DNA of 64,000 nucleotides from Gnetum montanum (lineage: Eukaryota; Streptophyta; Gnetopsida; Gnetales; Gnetaceae), in contig MNCI01008086.1 of the NCBI GenBank assembly GCA_015680685.1, forward strand, positions 16,942-80,941, given 5' to 3'. The position numbers were made by a program, and so were the translations under genes. Under the pieces are notes generated by a model. That model was given only the letters and a program-made list of their open reading frames with translations. It did no database searches and was not told where the DNA came from. This document shows positions 32,990-45,640 of the stretch, piece by piece. The number at the start of each line of letters is the position of its first letter. The first letter of the stretch is position 1.

Positions 32990-35823
32990 ATGGCACCTAG
33001 ACTAAACCGTTTGCAAAAAGGAGGACCATCTCAATGAAGAAACAAATGAAAAAGAGCTAGAAGTGAGCAGCAAGAGCAAGCCTAAGAGTAGGTAGCAAAA
33101 ACTCATGTAATAAGAGCTCTTAGGGAGGAGCCTAAAGTAGAATCTATTTGACAAATTACCAAGGAAGCAACCATAATGGAAAAATCCCACCAAGATGAGG
33201 CACTAGGACTAGTGCGAAGACTTGAGGTCACATTAACTCAAGCCTACCTTGATGAAATCAAGCCTCATAACAACCAACATTAAGTTCTCTAAGAATTGAA
33301 CTTTAGACTATTCTTAGAATATGCTACACCAAAAGTTAAGACTCAGCTGTAAAACTCTCCCATTTGGTACATGGGAGAGACATATCTCTTTTGGAATGGT
33401 AGGTGGGTAGGAGCTACTATGAAGATGAAGGACATTTAGGTGTCCTACTCGATGGAAGCTATTGCTCAGGCCCTAGGGTTGCATGATATTGGAACAAATC
33501 TATCAGAGATCTCTAGATAAGAATACCCAAAGGCAAAGAAGGAGTGAACCTAGCGATGCTATGGATTAGACTCTAAGAAGTATGGCATACTCTCCTCAGT
33601 GGAGCATGTATATTTCAAGATAATGACCTATCACCTCAATTTGATGATAAGGCCTAGTAAGGTGACTACCTTCTATACCCATGCATGTATTGATTTAAGT
33701 GGAAAATTCCCTGTGAACCTTCCACACCTGATCTATCTAAAGATGGAGAAGAAATTTAAGGAAAATGAATGTGGAAGAAAGGTCCTATCCTTTCCCTGTC
33801 TCATCAAAAAATTATGCAAAGAAGTAGGAATAGTTCACTATGCCAATGATACACTCTGGCATACTCCTTTTGTCTCTTGGGTAGAAATGATAAAAGAAAA
33901 TACCCCTACCACAACTAAGGAAGAGGAGCAGCAACTACCACCTCCATTGTCTACTCACAAAATAATGTTGGAGTCTCATGCTACCTTGAACAAATGTGTG
34001 AGATCCAAGAGCAACTCTTGCATGAGCAAGAGTAGTAAGCAGGAACTAGTGGTAGTGATCCATCTATGTATCACCTACTGATGAGTCAACTCAATGAAGT
34101 GGCTTAAACCATCAGCCAAAATGAGGGAGGTGGACCAATCTTTTCATTCCAAAGAACACATATGCTTGTGAGATTGAATCCTAGCACTTGAGAGGTAATA
34201 GTCTCTCTCTCACAATAGCAACACTTCCCAAACATCTTTGGAATACCACTACTTTCTTGATAAGTCTAGAGGAGGGAAAGGGGGTAATTATCTTGGTGAT
34301 GCAGCACCATGGATAGGAGACAGTAGCAGAGGTCATTGCTGATAGAATTGTTGAGGCATTAAACATAGTTGTAGTGTCTCTACTAGACATTTTCGCACTC
34401 AAAGATGTGTAGATGTCCATAGGAATAGTTAGCAATAAAGTAAGTGCAACCTAGCATGAAGAGTTGTTGGACCAACTAGTAGGAACTAGGTAATTGATTC
34501 CAGATGTCTTTGAACTTTTGGATACAATCATTGCAACTAGTTAAAGCTACTGAAAGCGAAGGGAAAATGCATTATCATGGAGGGGAAACTCAAAATAACT
34601 TGGGCTCAAAACTAATGCCTAGCTACAAAGGTTGTTGAATTAAGAGCTTACCTTACTAATGTTGCCCTTCTTATCCCTACGTCAACCTGTGATGAAGCTT
34701 TTTAACAACTTCAAGAAAAGCTCAAGAAGGCTGAGGATCTAAAGGAGATGATGATTTTTGATTAGTCCTTGGCTGATGTCAGCATGTACAATATCCAAAT
34801 TTCTTGGATTAGACTTGCCAGGAGAATGTCACTTTGATGGTAGAGAATCATTGCCTATGGAATGTTGATGTAGAAAAGTAGAAAATGCAAGATTTCATTT
34901 ATGTACAGCAGGAGTAGCTAGCTAGAGTAAATACTAAACTAAGGAGATTAGTAACCAAAAACATAAATTTCTCCATGGAAGAAGTTTGAGTCCTTCATTG
35001 AAAATCTACAATAGAGGTAGCTAATTGGAAAAATGAGGCTCTCAAATTTGAGAGAGTTAATAATCATTATAGAGATAAAGTTGATCTATAGAAAAAAATC
35101 AATGAAAAACATATTCAGATGGTGAAGGTGAAAGTTAATGAGGCCCTTCAATAGCTCAAGAAAGAAGGAGATGTTTGGCAGCCTAACTTTGATGGGCTCA
35201 ATGACTACAACAAGGTGGAGATCCACATGAAGGAGTTGTAGATCGAGGAGATGATGGAGTACATGAAGCTTGCTAATCTCTATTATGCAAATTTGGGGAT
35301 GTTGATTGTTAGCCAACTACGATATGAATTGGATAAATAGGTGGTTAGTTCATACTTGTTTTACGAAGACGAGTTCAAGCATCACAAAGCAACTAAGCAA
35401 AAGCTTGAGGTAGAAAATGCAGAACTCGATGTTCTCAGGTAGTGCTTCACCAATCAATAGTCTACAACTGAGAGCCTAGCTAGGAGACTGAGTGACTACT
35501 AGGAGCTACAGAATGTAGTAAAGGTGTTCGATGTTGAACACAAATGTTTTGCTACCTGATTCATCAACATGAAGGAGCTATTCCTAGCAATGTCTTGTCC
35601 TTGGCATGTTCCCACACTAGTCCACATTCACAATGTGGTGTGCACCATGAATGATCCTAAGAGTAAGGATAATGAGATGAAGGTACTATTGGATGGCTTC
35701 CATCTTCTGTCAGAAGTTATAGCTGCTGTAGGACAACCACAACTATTTCAACCACCATGTGTGCTTGAAGTAGGAGAAGGTCCTTTAGAGCCTTAGGAGC
35801 CTCCACCACCTAGGACCATTTGA
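32990..35823 (+). pseudogene. ORF3 pseudogene (Ath-B)
   Basis: ATG 32990 abuts the acceptor. The frame reads with stops only to about 34070 (open 33599-34081), then shifts, and ends at TGA 35821-35823 after a TAG at 35794-35796 that replaces CAG. Features: basic N-terminus; WYMGETYLFWNGR then VSYSMEAIAQALGLHDIG (about 33360-33495); RKVLSFPCLIKKLCKEVGI (33776-33832), a pattern seen in the plant 'putative plant transposon protein' family; proline/glutamate linker; long helical, coiled-coil-like part (about 34550-35530); conserved C-terminus MKELFLAMSCPWHVP and VLLDGFHLL (35569-35700). No membrane segment or catalytic motif seen. Function unknown. Confidence 0.7.
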
Positions 35824-36058
35824 ACTTCTTCCTTGTCTTCATGCCATTAAAGGAATTTTGTTTTTCATTTTTTTCTTGGTGTTTAATTTTGTTGTTTTGA
35901 ACACCAAAATTTTGTAATGATTGTAATTCCGTACACTTAAGCACTTAGTGTTTATTCATGTGTGTTGTATTTGTGTACGTCAGTAGTTAGTCAATAATCC
36001 CATACCTTCCCAAAATTTTGTAAAAATCTTGTTCCTCCTTTTGTTCACTCAAGGAAAA
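35824..36058 (+). other. 3' untranslated stretch of Ath-B before the Ath-C insertion
   Basis: Aligns with the sequence between ORF3 and the polypurine tract in Ath-A (9186-9398, inverse). It ends with GAAAA (36054-36058), the left target duplication of Ath-C. Confidence 0.7.
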
Positions 36059-36962
36059 GGATGAGAGGCAAGGTACCTCTACATCTAGCCATACAAATCA
36101 CAAAGTGTTCACGCACAATTTGGTCAAATTTCATGGACTTTATAGTTTCTAGTGCACTAGTCTTCTAGGAAGTGAACCTTACCTTAAGGTTCTTCATTGT
36201 CTTCCAAATTATACTTGTGATGTATACTAGTATGGCTAAGTGTAATTGAGGCATATGATTTTTATCATTTTGTATTTTATGATTTTGGTATTTAAAGAGA
36301 GATAAAGTAATTGGATTAACTAATTTAATTTAACTAATTAGCTAGTATCTAAGAAGTCCTAACATAAGTATTCAATCCCACTTTCTGCACATGTCCTAAA
36401 CCCACATATCCACTGTTGGGTTACTAAGCGTTATGCTACTATGCATATGAAGCAATAATGTTGTTGAGATTACCAAGTGAATACATGTTGCACTCGAAGC
36501 GATCATAGTAATGTGTTTAATCTATCTAGCTTATCTTGCTTAATTACAAGAAAACATTGAATAAATAATTGAAACATTAAATGCATAAATAAAACATTTA
36601 AGCTATTCAAAATGCTATAAGGTCTATCAAGAAGTTTGTCTTTATTACCATACACATTGTTGTGCTCAAGTACAACAATGCTCCAATAAAGATTTGTACA
36701 CTCAATGACTCCCGTTGCGGGCACTCGGGAAAATATTCTAATTTTTAAATAGACAAATTGCAAGTGCTCTACTACTACTTTGATAATTGATGCCATAAAT
36801 GTGATTGATAATCACATATTTATAGACTAGGATAGACCCCTACATCGATGGGGCTGCGTTGATGCAATAGACTGCATTGATGGGACCTAGTCAATGGGGC
36901 CTAGTTGACACAACAAACTATGTTGATGGGGCCTAGTTGATGCCATAGACCGAAACTCATCA
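36059..36962 (-). repeat. 3' LTR of Ath-C (904 bp)
   Basis: Minus-strand start is TGATGAGTTTC at 36962. The inner end near 36059 has lost the terminal TG complement. It carries three or so U3 repeats with ATCGATGGGGC-like boxes (36840-36955) and a TATA near 36816-36826. Confidence 0.85.
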
Positions 36963-36976
36963 TACCCCCATGATTG
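36963..36976 (-). other. Polypurine tract of Ath-C
   Basis: Minus strand CAATCATGGGGGTA directly before the LTR. Confidence 0.75.
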
Positions 36977-37206
36977 AATGAAAACTCATCCTTGAGTTCT
37001 TTACAAAATTGGGAAGGTATGAGATTATTGACTGGCTTCCAACATAACAAAATAAAAGAACATAGGCATAAAAAAACTGAGTGCCCAATGTATGGATCAA
37101 CACATTACAAAAATTACAGTGTTCACGACACAAAACTAAACAGCATGACATGATTCTTCAAAATATGATAGCACGTTCTTTCATGGCATGGAGTTGGTGG
37201 AGAACG

Positions 37207-40053
37207 TCAGATAGTCCTACGTGGTGGTAGCTCCTGAGGCTTTGAAGAACCTTGACTGGCTTCAGGCACATGTGGTGGTTGTGACTATCTTGCTACTGTT
37301 ATAACTTTAAGTGGAAGAAAAAAAGCATCTAGTAATGCCTTCATTTTTTCTTCTTTACTTTTGGGATCGTTCACAATCCACATAGCTTCGTCAATATGGG
37401 CTTGGGTCTGAACATCCCAAGGACAAGGCAAAATAGGAAATAGCTCCTTAATATTGACAAACCAGTCCTTAAATTACTTGTGCTTGATGTTGAATGCTTA
37501 GAGTGTGTCTTATAGTGCCTGGTAGTCATTTATTCATTTGGCCAGGTTCTCTGTGACTAATCTTTGGTTGGTGAATTTCACCTTAAGAATATCGAGTTTA
37601 GCATTTGCCACTGCAAGCTTTTTCTTGGTATCTTTATGAGTCTTGAACTTAGCCTTGTACAAAAAGTATGAGCTGGCCACTTTCTTCTCAAGCTCAGACC
37701 ATGGTCGTTTGGTAGTCAGCATTATTAGGTTTGCATAACAAAGGTTGGATAGCTCCATGTATTCCATCATCTCTTCAATTTGCAACTCCTTCATGTAGAT
37801 TTTTGCCTTGTTTTATGCATCAATCTCATTGATGATGGGTTGTCATATTTCTCAGCCTTGTTGCAGTTGTTAGAGGGCCTCATTAACCTTTACCTTCACT
37901 AGTTGGATATGCTTTTCATTTACCTCCTTTTGTAGGCCAACCTAGTCTTTGTAATGATTTTTAATTTTTTCAAATTTCAGAGCCTCATTTTTCTAGGTGG
38001 TAACCTTGATAGTTGATTTCTAGCATAAGATGCAAACCTCCTCCATGGAGAGATTACAATTCTCCACTATTAATCTCGTCAATTCAATATTTTCCCTAGC
38101 AAGATACAATTATTATTAATGGATAAATTCTTGTAGCTATTTTTTTTGCACATTAACGTACCACAAGTGATGATTTTCTATGGTCAAGGATTCATTTTCT
38201 TGGCACGTCTGCATCAAGGCCTTTTTTACTATGTGAGTTTCAACTTTGGCTACTAATTGATTGAAGACCTCTATTATCATTTCTCTCTTAACTCTCTTTA
38301 GCTATTCTTGAAGCTACTGAAAAGCTTCATCTCGTGTCAATGTAAGGTTGATAAAAGAAGGATCAACAATTTGGGCATGCAACTCGGCAACTTCTACAGC
38401 CAAGCTTTGATTATGTGCTTGAGCCATCTCAAGTTGCCTTTCTAAGATGAGCCACCTACCCCTTGCCCCTAGCAGCTCTGACTAGGTTGCAATGATGGTA
38501 TCCAAAAAATCAAAGATATTCAAAATCAATTGCCTAGTTCCCACTAGTTGGTCCAACAGTTCTTCATGCTGGGCTACACTAAATCACTTGTTAATTGTCC
38601 TTGCAGATGCTTGCACATATCTTAGTGCAAAAACATCTAATTTAGGTGGTGAAAGTACATTTAACACTTCAGTGACTTAATTAGTAATGATCTCTATAGC
38701 TATCTCTTACCCTTGGTGCTGCATCACCAATACGGTTACCTCTTCACCCTCCTACAAGTGCATCGAAAAGGAACAATATTCCTAGAGATTTCTAGGAATA
38801 GATGATGTTGAGAGAGAGACATTATTACCTCTTGGGCACTTGGATTTGACCTCACAGGAAATTGCATTTGTTGGGCAGATAACATTGATCCACCTCTCTC
38901 CATTTGGTTGATTGTACAAGCCACTTCTCTAAGGTGACTCATGGTTGGTCTATGCACAGATGGGTCTTCACCACTAGTTCTTGCCTACTACTCTCATTGT
39001 TGCAAAAGCTGCTCTTAGATTTTTTATATGTGCTCAATTGCACTGTGGGCCTTTGGTGTTTGCTCATGAGTAGGTGGTGGAGGTGGTTATTGCTACTCCT
39101 CTTTTTTTATCATGGTAGGCATCTTATCCTTCATCATCTCGACTCACGAAGCATTAGGAGAATTCCTGAGTATATTATTTGCATAGCAGACTATTCTTGC
39201 CATTTTACATAATTTTTTGATTAGGTAGAAAAAAGGTAGGGTCTTTCTTCCATGTTCATTCTCCTTGAAGAGCTTTTCTATTTTTAGAAAGATTAGTTAT
39301 GAAAGAGTTGCTAGAAATTTTTTTCTTAGAGTAGCATATGCTCAGGTGGAGAAGTCTATCACCTTATTGGGCCTCACCATTGGATTGAGGTTGTAGGCTA
39401 CTATTTTAAAATAGTCTCACTCTGCTAGTGTGAGCATGCCAAAGTCCTTCTGGTCAACCCCATAACACCGCTAAGTCCATTCCTTCTTTGCTCTGGGGTT
39501 AAATTGTGTTGATAGCTTTGGCAATTGGGTCCTTGTGTTAGACAACCCAAGAAATGACTTCTATTGAGTAGGATACTTGAATATCCTTGATTTTGATAGT
39601 AGCTCCTGATCTCTTATTATTCCATAAGAGATATGTTTCTCCTATATACCACTCCCCATTGAAAGTGATGATTGGCCACATGAGAGAGGATTTTAGTTGA
39701 GCTCTGACATCTTCTAGAGCTTGTTCAAGGAACAACCTAAAGTTTAATTCTTGAAGAATCGAGTATTGAATTTCATGGTTTCTAATTATGTCGAGGCAGG
39801 GCTATGTGAGTGTGATTTCAAGTTTGGTTGTATTGCCTGGTGCCTTGCCTCGCTGTGAGTGTTCTAATGTAGCTTCTTCTTTAAGAATCTTTTAGATAGA
39901 TTCCAACTCAGCCTTGTCTTTGAGGGGTCCTATTGCATGCGTTGCCTTAGCTTGTTATTGGCCATGTTCTTGTTGGCCCCTTCCTCCTCTAGGTTGTTTC
40001 TCTTGTGGTTGTGATGGTTCTTCCTCCTACGATCTTTTTGACCTTGGTACCAT
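37207..40053 (-). pseudogene. ORF3 pseudogene (Ath-C)
   Basis: ATG 40053 (minus) directly after acceptor ATCATAG; stop TGA 37207-37209. The length is 2847 nt, a multiple of three, so any frameshifts cancel (one pair lies near 38740-38960). Open in-frame pieces are 39538-39735, with SLMWPIITFNGEWYIGETY and VSYSIEVI, and 37534-37794, a charged helical stretch with LEKKVASSYFLYKAKFK. Stops interrupt the rest. The C-terminus matches the MKALLDAF-type block of the other copies and ends in a Pro-rich tail. The position of the true stop was chosen because the same TGA is shared by Ath-A and Ath-B beyond a TAG that replaces CAG. Confidence 0.7.
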
Positions 40054-40346
40054 CTATGATCACACATAACAATGGATTAGTAATTATTATGTAACTCAGA
40101 ATGATTGGAGTGCCTTGTCTCAGAGGAAGGTTACATTTGGCTAGGGTGTGATTATGGCTAGATGGATTTAATATTTAATTATTAATTTAATCATTGATTT
40201 ACTAAAGTTGTTGGAAGGTTTAAATTCTCAAAAAATTGATTATTTAATAGCATTTTACATCTTAACCCTTTGGAGGAGTTAGGAAAAACTTAAAAAAAGT
40301 TTCATCAAAACCTTATAGTTTTCTACCCCAATGACTAAGAGCTTGC
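40054..40346 (-). other. Predicted intron before ORF3 (Ath-C), 293 bp
   Basis: Acceptor GATCATAG ends at 40054 before ATG 40053. Donor CTGGAG/GCAAGC at 40346 has GC instead of GT, a tolerated or mutated form. Confidence 0.55.
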
Positions 40347-40439
40347 CTCCAGTAATTGTAGGGTTGAAAAAAGGGATGAGTTGGATAAACGGTATTAGAG
40401 TTATAAGCTCAGGAAGGTTTTGGGCTCTAAAAATTGCAA

Positions 40440-40560
40440 AAAATCCTTGGGAATTATGGACGAAATGTGAAAAATCCAAAGTGTTTAGCAGTATCTACAA
40501 TGTCAATGGGGCCTTGTTGATGCAGTTGTTGTCCATCGTTGACTTTTTTTGATTTGGTCA
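40440..40560 (-). promoter_or_regulatory. Decayed internal promoter for ORF3 (Ath-C)
   Basis: The minus strand has GGCCCCATTGACATTG followed by TGTAGATAC (40492-40499) where Ath-A and Ath-B have TATAAATA, 152 bp before the donor. The TATA box appears mutated. Confidence 0.4.
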
Positions 40561-42046
40561 AAACTTGAAAATTACAAAGAGATTTTGAATGAATTAGGAT
40601 CAAATGGAAGCCCAAATAGCCATGAATATGATAAAATGTTAGAAGAGGGTGTTAAAGTCCCAAAAATTAAAAAAATTAGGAAAAATGGTAAAATGGGATG
40701 GAAAAAGAGAGTTCAAGGAGTGTAGAGTGGGTTGCACAATGGAATATGTGAAAGATAGGATTGTAACAATGTCACAGGTAAGGGGCTTAATTGACCAAAC
40801 CAAGAGATATGCAAATGGGTCGTCCCCATAGCAAGTAGCTGTCATTGTTGCCCTTGCATAACCCCAACTAAGGAGACTGTGGGCCCCATAGTTGATTAAT
40901 GATCATGAAAAGTTAAGGACCAACCAAAAAGAATCTATCCAAGAATTCCAACACATCAAACTAAGACATCAAACATAACATAGAAACTGATAGTGAGGTG
41001 AGATTTGGTAGCATAAATGGATGACTGAGAAGGTGGGATGGAATCCTAAATTGAGGTTGTAAGAAGTCCCTTGTGGAATATGTATTTGAAATGACCTTAG
41101 AAGATCCATCCTTGGTCTGAATAAAAACTAGCCTCTTTTAGTGACTTCACATCACCACTCCAAGACCAATCTACTCACCCAAGACATGAGAGTGCTCCCA
41201 TAGAACAACCACCATTCCAAAAAGAGAAGAAAAGATAAGTAGGAAGTGAGGTTAGAGGGGACCTCTAGGCATGGGTGCATTTCTTTCTAGTCCCATAATT
41301 AGTGCTTGTAGCTCGTTTATTTGTCTATGGGATGTGCTTTGAATTCCCATCATGTTTTTTTTCCTTTGTTTTTTTATTTTGTTTTGTTTTGTTTTTATTT
41401 TTTGAATTTTTGGATGGGAACCACACCATGCAAAGACTTTATTTGACTTCCTAGTAGTGGTTAGAATAGAACAATAAGAAGTTCATGAGAAAACATCCAA
41501 GAACTCAAGTAAGCAGAAGAGTACAAGGAGTATTGAGTCCCCTTGAAGTTAAACCCTCTACAAACCTTTGAATCTTTCCCAATTTTGAAACTACCAAGGT
41601 CACCAATTGATTAAAAGTTTCTTTAATGGAAGGGACATGAAACTCCCAAAGCAAGGAAAAGCATAGAGTTTATTGGATAGGTGGATGACATGGACTCATT
41701 GCCTATTGCATGAAAAATAAACCATGTCATAGGCATCAGACATCAAAATTCAAAACTAGAAACCAAACATCAACAATCACAACATTAAGAACAAATCATT
41801 ATTAGTAAACAACAACAATGCCACTATGTCCTATGACAATAAAGTAATTTTATGAGTAGAAATAATGAAAAAAAAATACTTAAATGATACAAAACAAAGT
41901 AAAATATATGAGAAAGTGTAAAATAATCAAGAAAGGTTTAAAGGTACTAATGTTGGTGCAAAATTGGGAAAAATTTGTAAAATAAATAACTTGTAAAATC
42001 AAAAACATGGAAAAAAATAGAAAAAATTGAGAAGCCATATAGATAA
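40561..42046 (-). other. Spacer between pol and ORF3 promoter (Ath-C)
   Basis: Noncoding; aligns with the other two spacers. Minus-strand T-rich block at about 41820-42040. No gene seen. Confidence 0.6.
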
Positions 42047-45000
42047 TTAGCATGGATGACCATCTCCCCCATGACTAAGTTGAAAGAAGGAGATTGAAAA
42101 AATGGAACGTGGTTATCCATCCATCGAGGTGGTAGTTGCATTGGCTTGTCTTAGCTTTAAGAAAGGTTTTACTTGCTAGATGTTGACCAGTTGCTTTTTA
42201 TTTGGGCTTCTAGATTTGTAGATTAACATGGTACTAGAGGGAAAGGTTTGATCAATTAAGGTCCCTCCCACAATGTTTGGAATTTTGTCTTTTAGGATAC
42301 GTGTGTGGGGTTCTAATAGGGAAGCTTATCTCCTACTTGAAATGTTACTTTTCATATTTTAAGGTCATGATGTTGCTTGTTGAATGCCTTGTGCACATTA
42401 TTTAAAGATAGGGCCACCAATTGGTTCTCATCTAGCACATTGAGGTTGATCAATCTTTCTTTTTGTGCTAGACTTAAGTCAAGATCTAGATCATAGGCTG
42501 TTAAATTAGGAGCATTGGAAGCTTTCCATACACTAACTCATAGGGAGAGTAGCCAATAGGGATTTTCCATATTGAGCGATATGCCCAGAGGTCATTGTTG
42601 AGTTTGGTGCTCCAATCTCTCCTATATTTGCTTATGGTTGTTGTTAAGATCTTTATGATCTCCTAGTTAGTTACCTCTGCTTGACCATTGGCTTAGGGGT
42701 GGTAGGGTGTTGTTAATTTATGTTCAACCCCCAAGCGTTGCATCAACTTTCTAAAAGTGAGACCTGTGAAATGAGTTCCATTGTCAGAAATTAGTGTACG
42801 TGGCACCCTAAACCTATTTACAACATTTTTTTTGTATAAATCTAGTAATAGTGGATGATGTACAATTAGTAACAGCTATTGTTTCTATGTATGTAGTAGT
42901 CAACTATACAATGATATACACCTTTCCATTGAACATGGGTGTGATGGAACCCATGAGGTCAATGTCCCATATGTCAAAAGGTTCTAGTGGTTGAATCCAC
43001 TATTGAGGACCTTCCATTCAAGCAGTTATCCCACCATCTTGTTGATAACATTCATAAGATTGGACAAACTAGTGGGAATTTCTGAAGATTATAGGCTAAT
43101 AGTATCCTACCATTAGGATTTTCATTAGTCATGCATCTCCCTTCAAAGTAGCCTTTGCAAGGCCCTTCATGAGCATCCTTGAGAATGCATAGTTGATCTT
43201 CATCAGCGACATACCAACAAATTAAGCCATTGGTGCACACTTTGTAAATATGTCCATTGGTTTCCATGAAGTATTTGGCTTGATGAAGAAATTTTTGCTT
43301 CTTTCTGAAGTCAAGATCTTATGACATCTCCTAAGTGAGAAGATAGGTGAGGATGCCATTATACCATATTGTTTTTATGAGCACTTGGTCATTTATTGCT
43401 CCTGTAAAGAGAAGTTCATCTAGAAATTGATCGGATCCTCTTTATTATCCCATCTTAATCAAGAGAGGTGGCTAGCAACCACATTCTTAAGCCCTTTTCA
43501 ATCTGCCATTGTGAAATCAAATTTGTGCAAGATCATGAGCCACTGTATGATATGAGGGCTCACAGTTGGCTTGTTCATGAGGAAGTAGATTGCACTATAG
43601 TCCATGTGCACAAATACTTTATAGCTAAGAACATAGTGCTTAAAATTTTTAAGAGCATACACGAAAACCATTAGTTCTTTTTCTATGGTGGGATAATCTA
43701 ATTATGCTTCCACAATGCTTTAGCTTGTGCAGTGGATGTAGTATGGACGTTGCTTAACATTCAACTACGTGAGCACTGCTCCTAGGACATAGTTAGATGC
43801 ATTCGTCATGATGTGGAATGGTCTGGACCAGTCTAGTGCTTGTAAAATTGGTGCTTCTATGAGTTTCTCCTTTAACTATTGGAATGCATGTTCACATTCC
43901 TTGGTCCAAATGAAAGGTGCATCTTTCTTTATAAGCTCTACCAACAATTTTTCAATCTTAGAGAAATTCTCTATGAATCGCTAGTAGTAGCTAGTGTGTC
44001 CAAGAAACGATTTAACATCTTTGACTATCTCTGGTTGATATTAATTCCTTGGATGACCCTTATCTTTTCTAGATCTATGTTAATCCCTTCTTGTGAAATT
44101 TGGTCTCCCAACATAATGCCTTCTTAGATCATAAGGTGACTTTTTTGCCAGCTGAGCCATAGATTTGTTTCCACACATCTTTTTAGTACTTTCTCAAGGC
44201 AGTCTAAGGCTTGCTCAAATGTAGCTCTATAGGTAGAGAAGTCATCCATGAAGACTTACACACCACTATCGATATATTGTTGGAAAATACTAAGGACTAA
44301 GAGTTGAAATGTTATAGGGGCATTACACATACTGAATGGCATCTTACAATATGCAAAAGTTCCCAAGGGACTTGTAAATGTTTTCTTAGCATGATCTTTT
44401 GGCATAATTTGGATTTGGTTATAGGAACTATAACCATCCAAAAAGCTTTAATAACAATGCCTAGATATGGTGTCCAATACTTGGTTCACAAATGGCAATG
44501 GAAAATGATCTTTAAATGTTGCCATGTTCAATAGCCTACAATTAATGTAGACTCACCACTTGCCACCTTTCTTTGGCATAATTAAAAGTGGGCTAATTCA
44601 CTCACTCTTTGGGATGGGATAGATGAACCCTACCTTGAGGATTTATTCTATTTTCTCCTTGACGATCTACTTCAATTTAGGATTTAGCCATCTTTGCAGC
44701 TACATTCTTAGCTTCTTGGCTGGGTCAGTGTAAATGTGATGTTAGCATATCCTTGGATCGATTCCTGTTAGCTCAAGATATGACCAAGCAAAGGCTATTA
44801 GCCATTTGTTAACTACCTTTAACAAATTTTCTTTTTGTTTAGGAGAAAATTTGGCATTAATTATGACAAGTTTACCATTGTTTAAAAATTCATATTCCAT
44901 GTTGACCGGTAGAGTTTTTAGTTCTAGGGGCTCTTGCTTAAAGTTATCAAGGATTTCCAACTCTCCCGAATAGGTATCATCATCTTCATCTTCAAAGAGT

Positions 45001-45640
45001 TGGTGATGAACTTGCTCAAGTTTATCCATGCTTTCAACATAAGCACATGTTAGGCTCTCAGTTGGTTCGATGCATAATGTGTTACTATTCGAGTCATCTA
45101 TCAATCATTGGGTGCCCTGTTGTTTTGTGGCTACTATGTACAGACACCTTTGAATATCTATTTATTGTGCACACTAATTGCATGCTTTAATGTATGTACT
45201 TTTGATGGACCAAATCTTTGGCACATAGTTGCACCTATTATCATTGTACATGATGCATGGAATATGCTTCTTCTCTAACTTTTCAAATTAATTTTCATTG
45301 GAGATTTCCAAGGAGAGGTCCCTTATGCCCATACGTGCATCAACTATGCTTAACCAAGCCCTTCCCATAATGATGGGGAAGTCACCTTTTTAATTTTCAA
45401 CCCTAATCACTAGAAAATCAATAGGATAGAACCACCCACTAGTTATGGTTATAATGTCCTCCACCAATCCCAAAGGAACAATGATTGATTGATCTGCCAA
45501 TTCTAAATGGATGTTGCTTTTCTTAAGAGGTGGTAGGTCCTAGGCCTTATGCATGTCATGGGAGATGAGGTTGACACTAGAACCAGAATCAAGAAGAGCC
45601 TTGCATGGCTCATGTCTAGTGATTTATAAGTAAATGAGAG
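42047..45640 (-). pseudogene. pol pseudogene of Ath-C: protease, RT, RNase H, integrase
   Basis: Minus strand: protease about 45290-45605 with LLDSGSSVNLISH (Asp codon 45588-45590) and DFPIIMGRAWLS; acidic linker (44742-45104) with EYEFLNNGKLVIINAKFSP; RT about 43900-44740 with MDGYSSYNQIQIMP and FMDDFS (DD codons 44241-44246); RNase H about 43480-43880; integrase about 42060-43270 starting NGHIYKVCTNGL and ending SHGGDGHPC (stop 42047-42049). It is the only copy here with all enzymatic regions, but each has stops or shifts. Athila-like. Confidence 0.75.
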
